NCBI RefSeq assembly: GCF_004329815.1
Contig: NZ_SJPE01000007.1
Span: 1 to 64,000 of the forward strand
Source of the DNA: Flavobacterium silvisoli
GTDB lineage: Bacteria > Bacteroidota > Bacteroidia > Flavobacteriales > Flavobacteriaceae
Reading direction: 5' to 3'
Length of the DNA: 64,000 bases
Numbering within the stretch: position 1 is the first letter of the stretch; each line of letters opens with the position of its first letter. Below the pieces are notes generated by a model. That model saw only the letters and a list, made by a program, of their open reading frames with translations. It was not told the origin of the DNA and did no database searches. Shown here in pieces: positions 8,490 through 16,813 of the stretch. The position numbers and the translations under genes were made by a program.

Positions 8490-8849
8490 TTACCAAAAAA
8501 AATGATACGGAAACAAGAGTCGCGATACGCTCTCACATCTGTTGGTATCCTGAAGTACAGCGGTAGTAGTACCCAAAAACCCCAAAACCAAACGAGTGAT
8601 TTCATCATATTGCAAAACAGTATAACCAAACGGCATTGGCTTGGCTACCTGCTCAGAAGTAAGTCTGGCAGTTGATAGTCCCTGAGGCTGTAATAGATCT
8701 TTAGTAAATGAGTGTCCGGCTTTGAAGAGGGAAACTTCTTTAGACCCTTTGGGTGCTATTACCATAGCCGTATTGGCCACCGTTAAATTGCTAAACAGCA
8801 ACAGCAGTAACCAAACTATCCCCAATAGTAAAATCTTTTTTGCCGACAT
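8490..8849 (-). CDS. Small exported protein, uncertain
   Basis: 119 residues with a strong signal peptide (KKILLLGIVWLLLLLFSNLTVA, residues ~4-25). The remainder has no recognised domain, one cysteine and an aromatic end (FPYHFFW). It stands alone between two minus-strand genes. It may be a real lineage-specific gene, but the evidence is only the signal peptide and the open frame. Confidence 0.45.
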   Translation of the reverse strand: MSAKKILLLGIVWLLLLLFSNLTVANTAMVIAPKGSKEVSLFKAGHSFTKDLLQPQGLSTARLTSEQVAKPMPFGYTVLQYDEITRLVLGFLGTTTAVLQDTNRCESVSRLLFPYHFFW

Positions 8850-8944
8850 GTGCCAAAAATAGCCCTATTTACTGAGATAAAGTGGTAAAAGAAAGTTAAA
8901 ACTGCCCAAAACTTATCCTTGTAGACAACAAAAACAGAAATAAA

Positions 8945-8966
8945 AAATCCCTCTAGTGAGGGATTT
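8945..8966 (-). terminator. Terminator of the plsC-like gene
   Basis: A perfect 9-bp stem AAATCCCTC (8945-8953) and GAGGGATTT (8958-8966) with loop TAGT lies 6 bp beyond the minus-strand stop and is followed on that strand by T-rich sequence. Confidence 0.85.
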
Positions 8967-8972
8967 ACTTTC

Positions 8973-9809
8973 TCAGTTCGCTATGCTCGTGTCGGTTTTA
9001 TCTACATTCCATTTGCGGAGTTTGTTGAGGCGTTCCTGTTCGGCCAATTCTTCGGCAGGAATTACATTTAAGAAGGAAGGGTGCTGTTCTATGGCATAGG
9101 CCACTTTTTCTACAATTTGATCTATGGTTTCATTTTCATAATCAATTTCCAAAGGCGGCTTAATGATGAATGACTGCAGTATATTTTTCTTTTTTAGGCG
9201 TAATCCTTTTTTATCAAAAGAACGTCTGAAGCCATCTATTACAATTGGAACAACAACAGGTTTGTGTTGTTTAATGATATGAGCTGTTCCTTTACGCACC
9301 GGTTTAAACGATTTTGTAGTTCCCTGCGGAAAAGTAATAACCCAGCCGTCTTCTAAGGCAATACGAATGTTCTCAGTGTCATTTGGATTGATATTTCGCT
9401 TTTCGGTTACGTCTTTCCCTCCTGACCTCCAAGTTCGTTCCACACTTATCGCACCTACATAAGCCAAAATACGCGGCAACAGTCCTGATTTCATGGTTTC
9501 GCTAGCGGCTACGTAATAAATATTCATTTTGGGTTGCCACAAATAGCCTACATTTTTAATGTTGTCCTCTCTGCCCGAAAGACTGGCATTAAAAACATGA
9601 AACATGGCTACCACATCGGCAAAATACGTTTGATGATTTGAAATAAAAAGAACATTTTTATCGGGCAATGCTCTGATAATTTCGGAGCCTTCTATTTGCA
9701 ACTCGTTAAAACCGCGATAACGACGGTGGGTTAAAACCCCAAATATGCGGATTAACCATTTTTTGATGAATAATATATGACCAAAAGGATTTCGCTTAAA
9801 CAATCCCAT
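8973..9809 (-). CDS. 1-acyl-glycerol-3-phosphate acyltransferase family (PlsC-like)
   Basis: A 278-residue membrane-associated acyltransferase of the LPLAT family, which moves acyl chains onto lysophospholipid-type acceptors. Block I reads NHQTYFAD (His59, Asp65), with five residues between His and Asp instead of the usual four. Block III is FPQGTTKSF where FPEGTR is usual. Block IV contains the VVPIVI segment. An N-terminal hydrophobic stretch (HILFIKKWLIRIFGVL) can lie in the membrane. The Nudix hydrolase gene lies 47 bp upstream on the same strand. Acceptor specificity is unknown; it may not be the main LPA acyltransferase. Confidence 0.85.
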   Translation of the reverse strand: MGLFKRNPFGHILFIKKWLIRIFGVLTHRRYRGFNELQIEGSEIIRALPDKNVLFISNHQTYFADVVAMFHVFNASLSGREDNIKNVGYLWQPKMNIYYVAASETMKSGLLPRILAYVGAISVERTWRSGGKDVTEKRNINPNDTENIRIALEDGWVITFPQGTTKSFKPVRKGTAHIIKQHKPVVVPIVIDGFRRSFDKKGLRLKKKNILQSFIIKPPLEIDYENETIDQIVEKVAYAIEQHPSFLNVIPAEELAEQERLNKLRKWNVDKTDTSIAN

Positions 9810-9855
9810 AGTGTAGTATTTGATTTTAGGTTGGCAAAGCTACAAAACTTATACT

Positions 9856-10494
9856 TTATAAAATCATTTTGAGGGTTTCTTTCAGTTCACTAAGCATCAT
9901 AGCAGTGGCTCCCCAAACAAAATATTCGTTGACCCGAAAACCGGGTACTTCAAAATCACCCGCATAAGAAGTTTTCATAATCTTATTCTGCACTATACCA
10001 TCATCTAAAAAATCAGCCATTGATAACTCGACCAAACCGGCCACTTCTTCTTCTTGTATGGTAAATGCGAGCTCTTGAGTGCTATATCCTAGAAAAGGAT
10101 ATACCATAAAATTACTGGGCGGAATATAGACTTTGGTAAAAGGTCGAATAAGTTCTACTTTATTGGGATGCACTCCAATTTCTTCATGAGTTTCGCGCAG
10201 GGCAGTTTTACTCAAATTTTCATCTCCATCCTCAGCCTTGCCTCCCGGAAAAGCAATTTGGGATGAATGCACCCCGTTATATGAAGTACGCTGAATAAGC
10301 GCCAAATGAGTTTGCTCATTTTTGGGATAAACCAACATCATTACCGCTGCTTTTCGTGGACTCATTTTTTCGAAATCGATATTCTTGAGTAGTTCTAAGC
10401 GGTTAGAAGGTGCCATTTTTGCATGGGCATCCGTTGCCGGAAGCTCGACATTTAGTATTTTTGACGTGTATTTTAAAAATTCGTCGAAGTGCAT
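9856..10494 (-). CDS. CoA pyrophosphatase-type Nudix hydrolase (NudL family)
   Basis: 212 residues. The NudL/UPF0035 signature precedes the Nudix box: ALIQRTSYNGVHSSQIAFPG. The box itself follows with GGKAEDGDENL and TALRETHEEIGV, giving the metal-binding REtxEEiG. The box has the spacing of the CoA pyrophosphatase subfamily rather than the strict MutT spacing. It likely cleaves CoA or its derivatives to 4'-phosphopantetheine and 3',5'-ADP. The start is supported by the short conserved N-terminus MHFDEFLKYTSKIL. Confidence 0.88.
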   Translation of the reverse strand: MHFDEFLKYTSKILNVELPATDAHAKMAPSNRLELLKNIDFEKMSPRKAAVMMLVYPKNEQTHLALIQRTSYNGVHSSQIAFPGGKAEDGDENLSKTALRETHEEIGVHPNKVELIRPFTKVYIPPSNFMVYPFLGYSTQELAFTIQEEEVAGLVELSMADFLDDGIVQNKIMKTSYAGDFEVPGFRVNEYFVWGATAMMLSELKETLKMIL

Positions 10495-10558
10495 GATGAA
10501 GGTTTTAAACCATAAAGTTAGTTCAAAAAAAAAAGCATACCAATTTTACCCCACTAAA

Positions 10559-11002
10559 ATGTACAGCAAAGAAGAAGTTTTAGCCCTTAAAAAAGAGTTT
10601 TGGACGGCATTTGCCACAGCTTATCCCCGCAAATGGTTGTTATACGATACTAAAATTAAAGACGTTACTTTCAAATTTTATATCGACAATAAAAAAGCAC
10701 AAGTACTGCTTGACATTGAACCAAAAGATGAGGAAAAGCGCAAAATATACTACGAAAAAATTGAGTCGCTGAAAACTATTTTGACTGAAGAATACTTGCC
10801 GGAAGCCATTTTAGAACGCAATTTTTATTTAGAAAACGGAAAAGTAATCAGCAGAATATGGGTAGAAAAGTTAGGCGTGAGCATGAACAACCGAAGTTAT
10901 TGGCCTGAGATTTTTGATTTCTTTAGTGAAACCATGACACAGTTTGAACTGTTTTTCTACGAGTACGAGGAATACATCAAAGATTTAGAGATTAACACCT
11001 AA
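10559..11002 (+). CDS. DUF4268 family protein
   Basis: I take ATG 10559 (MYSKEEVLALKKEFWTAFA) as the start, giving 147 residues. The longer frame from 10385 would overlap the divergent Nudix gene and read through an A-tract. The protein is typical of DUF4268: aromatic and charged, with KKEFWTAFATAYPRKWLLYD near the N-terminus, DIEPKDEEKRKIYYEKIESL in the middle and a helical FFSETMTQFELFFYEY end. No function is established. Some relatives resemble nuclease-like domains. Its stop codon overlaps that of the convergent DUF721 gene. Confidence 0.8.
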   Translation: MYSKEEVLALKKEFWTAFATAYPRKWLLYDTKIKDVTFKFYIDNKKAQVLLDIEPKDEEKRKIYYEKIESLKTILTEEYLPEAILERNFYLENGKVISRIWVEKLGVSMNNRSYWPEIFDFFSETMTQFELFFYEYEEYIKDLEINT

Positions 11003-11295
11003 CGAAGAATTATGTCTTTTACGACTTCTTTACCGAGCTCCTCATTAATCATGGTAATGATTTTGGTTTTCCCATAGCTCAGTTCTTCGCGTAAAACAGC
11101 CGAAGTTAAGGACACATAAAGGGTTGAACCTTTCAATATCACTTCTTGAGTGTAACTGTTGACTCCGTTACCCATCAACGATTTCCAGGCAGCCTGCACA
11201 TCAATCTTGTCCATACCGCTTTGAAGTTTATTGGTTTCGATAAAGGCTTTGAGCACTTCTCCTATCGAGCTTTCATTGCTGAGTCTTTTGGCCAT
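10999..11295 (-). CDS. DUF721 / DciA-like protein
   Basis: A 98-residue protein of the DUF721 family, which includes DciA, a loader or regulator of the replicative helicase in many bacteria lacking DnaC. The DciA-like KH-type fold is suggested by IGEVLKAFIETNKL, DKIDVQAAWKSLMG and LYVSLTSAVLREELSYGK. It is shorter than proteobacterial DciA, as is common in Bacteroidetes. Link to DnaB is inferred from the family. It lies 10 bp downstream of a lipoprotein gene on the same strand. Confidence 0.82.
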   Translation of the reverse strand: MAKRLSNESSIGEVLKAFIETNKLQSGMDKIDVQAAWKSLMGNGVNSYTQEVILKGSTLYVSLTSAVLREELSYGKTKIITMINEELGKEVVKDIILR

Positions 11296-11305
11296 TTTTT
11301 TAGAA

Positions 11306-11722
11306 TTATTTTAACGAGAAAGGGACAAAACGTTTGTATTCGTATTGCAATTTATCTTTGTTTTTAAGTACCAAAGTCGAATCAGCAATTTCAATAATTT
11401 CCTCTTTCCATTTACCATAAGGTGTATCGTATTGAATAAAAAAGGTTTTGTTTTCTTCAATGATTTTGATATTTTCCTTAATGTCGTTAGTTTTAAACTT
11501 ACCGTCAAACTGCGGCATTACCTTTTGGCGAAATCCTGCATTATTTTTAACTTCAAAAAAATCAACTGTTTCGTTCACTTTATAGTCTTTTTTTTCACCG
11601 TCTGCCAGTTTAACCTGTTTGATTTCCCAATAGCCGTTAAGCTTTACTAAGTCTTCTTTCTTAACGTTAGAATGACAGGAAATCAGAATAAAAGCGATGC
11701 CTAAAAAACATATTTTTTTCAT
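11306..11722 (-). CDS. Small lipoprotein, lipocalin-like pattern
   Basis: 138 residues with a lipoprotein signal peptide (MKKICFLGIAFILISC, lipidated Cys16). The mature part begins LNGYWEIKQVKLADGEKKDY and continues as alternating strands ending KDKLQYEYKRF, which resembles small lipocalin-type lipoproteins of Flavobacteriia. The fold assignment is from pattern only. It probably forms an operon with the DUF721 gene, and it should sit in the outer or inner membrane facing the periplasm. Confidence 0.75.
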   Translation of the reverse strand: MKKICFLGIAFILISCHSNVKKEDLVKLNGYWEIKQVKLADGEKKDYKVNETVDFFEVKNNAGFRQKVMPQFDGKFKTNDIKENIKIIEENKTFFIQYDTPYGKWKEEIIEIADSTLVLKNKDKLQYEYKRFVPFSLK

Positions 11723-11853
11723 GGTAAAGGTTGTTTTTGAAGTAAGGCAAATTTACTTTTTTAAGTTAATAAAGCCACATCTGTTACCAATTAATATTAT
11801 CAACATTAAACTATTTAATACCTTTAAAGTCCAAAGTGAAATTTATCCTAAAA

Positions 11854-12942
11854 ATGAAAAAACTGTTCCTGTTTCCACTCCTGTTACTTGCTGTTTTCAG
11901 CTGTAGTTCTGATTCATCATCTACTCCTACTCCCAATCCGGTTCCTGAAGCCATGTATTTTCCGCCAAATGACGGCAGCAGCACATGGGAAACTAAAACC
12001 ATAGCCGACTTGGGCTGGAACCAAAATGCTGTACAACCCTTATTAGATTATTTAGAATTGAAGCATTCCAAATCCTTTATGATTTTGGTAAATGGCAGAA
12101 TCGTGATGGAGTATTATTTCAATGGACACAGTGCAACCACTCCGTGGTACTGGGCCAGTGCCGGAAAAACACTAACCTCAACCGTTACAGGCATAGCAGA
12201 ACAGGAAGGTTTTTTAAACATTACTAATAAAGTATCCGATTATATAGGAACCGGCTGGACCAATGAACCATTAGCCAAGGAGAACTTAATAACGTGTAAA
12301 AATCTATTGAGCATGACTTCGGGCATTGATGACTATGTGAATAATGTCTACAGTGATGATGTAACCCCTTCAAGCCTCAATTACAAAGCTGATGCAGGAA
12401 CACGCTGGGCTTACAGTAATGTGTATGTAAAATTACAGGATGTTGTTGCCAGCGCAACAGGACAAACCTGGAGTAATTATTTTAATAATAAACTGAGAGA
12501 TAAATTGGGTATGACCGGTTCATGGATACAATCGGGGAACAATAGTGTATACTGGAGCAATACACGAAGTATGGCCCGTTTTGGTCTGATGGCTTTGAAT
12601 AATGGTAAATGGAATGGTACTCAGATAGTGAATCAAAACTATTTCACGGCAGCAACAAATACTTCGCAAAATATTAATTTGAGTTATGGTTATTTGTGGT
12701 GGCTAAATGGAAAAGCCAGTTACCACATGCCTCAGGTACAAACAGAATTTCCGGGAAGTATTATCCCGACAGGACCGAACGACATGTTTATGGCCTTGGG
12801 TAAAAATGACCAGAAAATCTACGTAATTCCGAGTAAAAAAATGGTAGTCATCCGCATGGGAGAAGCTGCAGATAATGTGAACTTAGCTCTTTCAGATTTT
12901 GATGAAACGCTTTGGGAGAAAATCAATGCTTTATACCAATAG
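11854..12942 (+). CDS. Serine hydrolase lipoprotein, beta-lactamase family
   Basis: I start at ATG 11854, which gives a lipoprotein signal (MKKLFLFPLLLLAVFSC, Cys17) followed by a Ser/Pro/Thr-rich linker. The 362-residue protein has the class C beta-lactamase-like motifs SAGK (Ser102, Lys105) and YSN (187-189). The third motif is unclear. Tryptophan-rich segments (PWYWASAGK, YLWWLNGK) are typical of esterase-like members. It is a paralogue in fold of the hydrolase at 4547 but not close in sequence. Its stop abuts the convergent small membrane protein gene with no gap. Substrate is unknown. Confidence 0.86.
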   Translation: MKKLFLFPLLLLAVFSCSSDSSSTPTPNPVPEAMYFPPNDGSSTWETKTIADLGWNQNAVQPLLDYLELKHSKSFMILVNGRIVMEYYFNGHSATTPWYWASAGKTLTSTVTGIAEQEGFLNITNKVSDYIGTGWTNEPLAKENLITCKNLLSMTSGIDDYVNNVYSDDVTPSSLNYKADAGTRWAYSNVYVKLQDVVASATGQTWSNYFNNKLRDKLGMTGSWIQSGNNSVYWSNTRSMARFGLMALNNGKWNGTQIVNQNYFTAATNTSQNINLSYGYLWWLNGKASYHMPQVQTEFPGSIIPTGPNDMFMALGKNDQKIYVIPSKKMVVIRMGEAADNVNLALSDFDETLWEKINALYQ

Positions 12943-13125
12943 TTACTTTTTGTTGATAAGTCTGAAAAGCCCGTAAACGATGATGATAAAAGCCATCAAT
13001 TGAAGACCTAAAGCTACATTGGTCAGCTTTTTTTCGATAAGTTTCGATAGGCCCTCTATACCTATACCTAGTAACAGTAAAATAAAAGGTGATGATGTTC
13101 TGAAAAAAGATAAAAGTTTAATCAT
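12943..13125 (-). CDS. Small two-helix membrane protein
   Basis: 60 residues with two hydrophobic segments (FILLLLGIGIEGLSKLI, ~14-30, and ALGLQLMAFIIIVYGLFRLI, ~38-57) separated by a short basic turn. It lies 5 bp downstream of ftsY on the same strand, so it is probably co-transcribed. No family is recognised. The position and clean helix-turn-helix membrane pattern support a real gene. Confidence 0.6.
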   Translation of the reverse strand: MIKLLSFFRTSSPFILLLLGIGIEGLSKLIEKKLTNVALGLQLMAFIIIVYGLFRLINKK

Positions 13126-13130
13126 ATTTT

Positions 13131-14084
13131 TTATTTAAAAAACGAATCTACGAATTCAAATTTATTAAAAACCTGCAAATCATTAATTCCTTCTCCAACC
13201 CCGATATATTTAACCGGAATTTGAAATTGATCAGAGATACCAATAACCACACCTCCCTTGGCGGTTCCGTCCAACTTGGTTACTGCCAAACAACTAACCT
13301 CTGTAGCAGCTGTAAACTGCTTGGCTTGTTCAAAAGCATTCTGACCGGTAGAACCGTCTAATACTAATAATACATCGTGAGGGGCATCTTCTACCACTTT
13401 TTGCATCACACGTTTTACTTTGGTCAGCTCATTCATCAGGTTTACTTTGTTGTGCAAACGACCGGCAGTATCTATAATAACTACATCTGCATTCTGAGTT
13501 ACAGCACTCTGAAGGGTATCAAAAGCCACTGAGGCAGGGTCACTTCCCATTTGTTGTTTGACCAATGGCACTCCAACGCGGTCAGCCCAAATTTGCAACT
13601 GATCTATGGCAGCCGCACGGAAGGTATCAGCAGCACCTAAAACTACTTTATAACCGGCTTTATTGAATTGATGGGCTAATTTTCCAATCGTGGTTGTTTT
13701 ACCTACTCCATTGACTCCAACAACCATCAACACATATGGTTTTTTATTGGCGGGAATGGTGAATTCCGATTCTTCTCCCGATTGGGTTTCCGAAAGTAAG
13801 GCCGCTATTTCTTCGCGCAGGATTTGATTCAATTCATCAGTCCCCAAATATTTATCTTGGGCAACGCGTTTTTCTATTCTTTCAATAATTTTTAAGGTGG
13901 TATTTACACCTACATCCGAAGAGACCAATACTTCTTCTAAATTGTCTAAGACCTCATCGTCTACTTTAGATTTTCCGGCTACAGCTTTGGTTAATTTGCT
14001 GAAAAACGAGGTTTTGGTTTGCTCCAACCCTTTATCTAAGGTTTCTTTCTTTTCGGAGGAAAATATTCTTTTAAAAAAACTCAT
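13131..14084 (-). CDS. ftsY: Signal recognition particle receptor FtsY
   Basis: 317 residues, the SRP receptor GTPase that docks ribosome-SRP complexes at the inner membrane. A short charged A region (KRIFSSEKKETLDKGLEQTK) precedes the N domain (helical bundle) and the G domain with GVNGVGKTTTIGKLA (P loop), DTFRAAAIDQL, DTAGRLHNK and TKLDGTAKGG. The A domain is short, as in other Bacteroidetes. Gene order L28-L33-DUF4295-FtsY is typical of Flavobacteriaceae. Heptad repeats TTCCTAA occur about 10-30 bp upstream of the start. Confidence 0.96.
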   Translation of the reverse strand: MSFFKRIFSSEKKETLDKGLEQTKTSFFSKLTKAVAGKSKVDDEVLDNLEEVLVSSDVGVNTTLKIIERIEKRVAQDKYLGTDELNQILREEIAALLSETQSGEESEFTIPANKKPYVLMVVGVNGVGKTTTIGKLAHQFNKAGYKVVLGAADTFRAAAIDQLQIWADRVGVPLVKQQMGSDPASVAFDTLQSAVTQNADVVIIDTAGRLHNKVNLMNELTKVKRVMQKVVEDAPHDVLLVLDGSTGQNAFEQAKQFTAATEVSCLAVTKLDGTAKGGVVIGISDQFQIPVKYIGVGEGINDLQVFNKFEFVDSFFK

Positions 14085-14098
14085 TATAAATGTAAGAT

Positions 14099-14118
14099 TA
14101 AGGAATTAGGAATTAGGA
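14099..14118 (-). repeat. Heptad-period repeat before ftsY
   Basis: On the ftsY sense strand about two and a half copies of TTCCTAA sit some 15 bp before the start codon. The same unit occurs four and five times at 29302-29333 and 47653-47690. Confidence 0.6.
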
Positions 14119-14164
14119 TCAGACCTAAAGCTTAATAAATATTGAGGGCAAATATAAAAATAAA

Positions 14165-14192
14165 AAAGCTACTTCCGAATGAAAGTAGCTTT
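14165..14192 (-). terminator. Terminator of the L28-L33-DUF4295 operon
   Basis: AAAGCTACTT (14165-14174) pairs perfectly with AAGTAGCTTT (14183-14192), followed on the minus strand by a T-rich tract. It separates the ribosomal protein genes from ftsY. Confidence 0.85.
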
Positions 14193-14213
14193 GATATATA
14201 TGAGTTTGCTGAA

Positions 14214-14366
14214 TTAGTTCTTTTTAAGGTAACTATCTACTTCTTCAGGAGTCATGATAGCTTCCTGGAAAGTGTAAGCACCCGTTTTTGGAGATTTAAC
14301 CATTTTGATAGCTTTGGTTAATCTTTTAGATGCTGTTTGTAACGTTGCAACAGTTTTCTTTGCCAT
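14214..14366 (-). CDS. DUF4295 family small protein
   Basis: A 50-residue basic protein reading MAKKTVATLQTASKRLTKA at its start and ending EEVDSYLKKN. It matches DUF4295, a tiny family found in Bacteroidetes directly after the L33 gene. Because of its size, basic character and fixed position among ribosomal protein genes, I infer a ribosome-associated role, which is not established. The start is ATG 14366, 46 bp after the L33 stop. Confidence 0.85.
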   Translation of the reverse strand: MAKKTVATLQTASKRLTKAIKMVKSPKTGAYTFQEAIMTPEEVDSYLKKN

Positions 14367-14412
14367 GATATTATAGTTTTATGAATTTCTACTAATCTGT
14401 AAAAACCCGTAA

Positions 14413-14595
14413 TTATTTAATTTCTTTGTGAACAGTCATTCTCTTCAAGATTGGATTAAATTTTTTAATCTCTAATCTGTCCGGAGTATTTTTTTTGTTT
14501 TTGTTTGTGATGTAACGAGAAGTTCCAGGAAGACCTGTTGCTTTGTGCTCAGTACACTCTAAAATAACTTGTATTCTATTACCTTTCTTTGCCAT
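14413..14595 (-). CDS. rpmG: 50S ribosomal protein L33
   Basis: 60 residues: [20 protein letters not shown], then [20 protein letters not shown] and [13 protein letters not shown]. This is bL33. Only one cysteine (Cys14) is present, so the usual two CxxC zinc motifs are missing and this is a zinc-independent (C-minus) form. It is co-transcribed with L28 upstream and DUF4295 downstream. Confidence 0.96.
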   Translation of the reverse strand: MAKKGNRIQVILECTEHKATGLPGTSRYITNKNKKNTPDRLEIKKFNPILKRMTVHKEIK

Positions 14596-14621
14596 CTTAC
14601 TTTATTTTTAAGGATTTCAGA

Positions 14622-14858
14622 TTATTTAATAAATCCGTTTGCTTTAGCATCTTTTAATACTGCAGCCAATCCGTTTTTATTGATTGTTTTAATTGTAGAC
14701 GCGGCTACTCTTAGCGTAATCCATCTGTCTTCTTCAGCAAGATAGAAACGTTTTTTAACTAAGTTAACAGAAAATTTTCTCTTAGTTTTGTTCATAGCGT
14801 GAGAAACGTTATTTCCTACCATCGCTTTTTTACCTGTAAGGTCACAAACTCTTGACAT
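14622..14858 (-). CDS. rpmB: 50S ribosomal protein L28
   Basis: 78 residues, bL28: [20 protein letters not shown], then [20 protein letters not shown] and a conserved [14 protein letters not shown]. One cysteine is left (Cys5), so no zinc site is complete. It is the first gene of the L28-L33-DUF4295 operon and has a good promoter 37-68 bp upstream of its start. Confidence 0.96.
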   Translation of the reverse strand: MSRVCDLTGKKAMVGNNVSHAMNKTKRKFSVNLVKKRFYLAEEDRWITLRVAASTIKTINKNGLAAVLKDAKANGFIK

Positions 14859-14894
14859 TATGCTTTTCTTTTATCGTTATTCAATTCGAGGGTG

Positions 14895-14926
14895 CAAACT
14901 TAAGCAAAATAAATCATTGAAACAAA
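14895..14926 (-). promoter_or_regulatory. rpmB operon promoter
   Basis: Minus strand: TTTG (plus 14926-14923), a 20-nt spacer, then TAAGTTTG (plus 14902-14895). This is a close match to the Bacteroidetes housekeeping promoter (TTTG-N~19-21-TAnnTTTG) and lies 37 bp before the L28 start. Confidence 0.8.
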
Positions 14927-15021
14927 ATAATTATGGCAGATTTTTTGCTTTTTTTTTATTTGCTTTTTACTGACCCGAAAGAACCTCTTTTTTTGAGGAG
15001 TTTACAAGGCTCTAAATTTCG

Positions 15022-16275
15022 TCACAGCGTCTTATTTAAAATGGCTTTTTGTAGCATTTCCAAGGCTTTATTCGCTGCTCGGTCTATCACTTTTTCTCGG
15101 GGTTGCCCGAAATTAAATTCTTCAGTCAGCATCTCATTTGGAGTAGCTAAAGCAATAAAAACAGCTCCTACTTCGGCCTCTGCATCCCCTTTGCTTGGCC
15201 CTGCATTTCCTGTAGTTGCGATTGCATAATCGGTTTGCATGAGATGTTTTATTCCGCGTGCCATTTCCTGAGCTACCTCAGCACTTACGACAGTATATTT
15301 ATTTATCGTATCTTGAGAAACACTCAAAACCGAAACTTTAGTATCAGTAGCATAACTTACTACACTTCCTCTGAAATACTGCGAAGAACCTGCTACTGAA
15401 GTAATCATTTGGGCAATTTTTCCTCCGGTGCAACTCTCGGCTGTGGCTATAGTCTTTCCGCGTTGTTTGAGCAATCTGCCGATTACCACCTCTAAAGTTT
15501 CCTCTTCATCAAATCCTACGATGATATCGCCTATGATTTGGGTTAAAGATTCAACATTTTGCTGAATTGCGGCTTCCAAAACAGCCTTATCGTTGCCTCG
15601 TGCGGTTAATCGCAAACGAACCCTTCCCGGATTAGGCAAATAGGCCAACTTGATAAACTCCGGTAAATTGTTTTCCCAATCTTCTATGCGTTCTGCAATG
15701 AGGCTTTCGCCCTGCCCGTATGTGAGTATGGTTTTGTGCAAAAAATAAGGGCGTTCGTACTCTTTTACTATTTTGGGAATGATTTCGTTATCCACAATAT
15801 GTTTCATTTCATACGGTACGCCGGGAAGTGAAATGTACACGGTATTTTCCTTTTTCATCCACATGCCTGGTGCTGTTCCCATTTGATTGAATAGCACTTC
15901 GCATTTGGATGGCACCAATGCCTGGTCGCGGTTTAATTGAGTAATCGGACGTTTATAAAAGCCTTCAATCATTTGGATGACATGGGCTTCAACGGCTTGG
16001 TTAACCACTAATTTATCTTCAAAATATTCGCAAAAAGTGTGTTTGGTAATGTCATCTTTAGTTGGCCCTAAACCACCGGTAATGATTACCAAATCAACTT
16101 TATTTTGCAGTGATGTGAATGTATTTAAAATGTGTTGTTTATCGTCGGAAATGGAAAGCATTTCGTGGGTTTGCACTCCAATTTTATCGAGTGCTTTGGC
16201 AATATAACTGGAATTAGTATCCACGATTTGCCCGATGAGGATTTCGTCACCAATGGTTACTATGGTTGCTTTCAT
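15022..16275 (-). CDS. cinA: CinA-type nicotinamide-nucleotide amidohydrolase / competence-damage inducible protein
   Basis: 417 residues with two domains: an N-terminal MoaB/CinA domain (~1-170; [31 protein letters not shown]) and a C-terminal PncC domain (~258-412; [29 protein letters not shown]). The family deamidates NMN to NaMN in the pyridine nucleotide salvage cycle and also hydrolyses ADP-ribose through the N-terminal domain. The conserved serine in AESCTGG is present. Downstream are the ribosomal protein genes with their own promoter. The name reflects historical competence links in Gram-positives. Confidence 0.94.
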   Translation of the reverse strand: MKATIVTIGDEILIGQIVDTNSSYIAKALDKIGVQTHEMLSISDDKQHILNTFTSLQNKVDLVIITGGLGPTKDDITKHTFCEYFEDKLVVNQAVEAHVIQMIEGFYKRPITQLNRDQALVPSKCEVLFNQMGTAPGMWMKKENTVYISLPGVPYEMKHIVDNEIIPKIVKEYERPYFLHKTILTYGQGESLIAERIEDWENNLPEFIKLAYLPNPGRVRLRLTARGNDKAVLEAAIQQNVESLTQIIGDIIVGFDEEETLEVVIGRLLKQRGKTIATAESCTGGKIAQMITSVAGSSQYFRGSVVSYATDTKVSVLSVSQDTINKYTVVSAEVAQEMARGIKHLMQTDYAIATTGNAGPSKGDAEAEVGAVFIALATPNEMLTEEFNFGQPREKVIDRAANKALEMLQKAILNKTL

Positions 16276-16385
16276 TAGAAATTTACTATTTGTTTTAGAG
16301 CGGTCTTATGCCATTGCATTGCTCGTGTGATCTAATTTGCAGGATTTAGGAATAAGGCATCAGGATTTGCAAACGGAATCCTGAC

Positions 16386-16466
16386 TAGCCCCGGTTGGAG
16401 CGGCACCTTGTAGAGCGTAAAACGGGAACTACCATTGCTGATAATTCCCGAACCTTTCGCTTCTTA
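16386..16466 (-). repeat. Dispersed structured element, copy B
   Basis: Read on the minus strand from the Hpt gene stop (16469) it begins TAAGAAGCGAAAGGTTCGGG, then GTTCCCGTTTTACGC, and ends CGCTCCAACCGGGGCTA. It begins only about 3 bp after the stop codon. The CTAC/GTAG hairpin of the other copies is degenerate here (CTACAAGGTG), but the CCCG/CGGG pairing is kept. Confidence 0.75.
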
Positions 16467-16468
16467 TA

Positions 16469-16813
16469 TTACATATCGAAATCTTTCTTGATTTCTTTTA
16501 CGGCTTTTTCTACCTGATTTTGGATGCTTTCGAAGGTGTGTTCGATTTCTTTGCGTTTTCCTTCTCTTTTGGTCCAGGCTTCTACCTGAAGGATTTCTTC
16601 AAAAGCTACGGTCATACCCAGTAAATCGAGGCTTGGTTTAATTTTATGAGCATAACTGTAAGCCAGTTTGTGATCTTTGTTTTTGATACCCAAATCTATT
16701 TGTTTCATGTCTTCGGGTACTTCTGTTACGAATAAAGTAATGATTTGCATCACAAATTCGGGATCATTATCAGAGAGTGCGTAGACTTTTGCTAGGTTGT
16801 AATTGATTGCCAT
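16469..16813 (-). CDS. Stand-alone Hpt (histidine phosphotransfer) domain protein
   Basis: 114 residues, all of it an Hpt four-helix domain. The phosphorylated histidine is in AHKIKPSLDLLG (~His56), matching the HxxKxxxxxLG Hpt pattern. Such proteins relay phosphate between a hybrid kinase receiver domain and a response regulator. There is no kinase next to it. The gene overlaps the stop of the FAH-family gene by one base, so it is translated from the same message. The two hybrid kinases in this window lack an Hpt and are possible partners. Confidence 0.88.
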   Translation of the reverse strand: MAINYNLAKVYALSDNDPEFVMQIITLFVTEVPEDMKQIDLGIKNKDHKLAYSYAHKIKPSLDLLGMTVAFEEILQVEAWTKREGKRKEIEHTFESIQNQVEKAVKEIKKDFDM

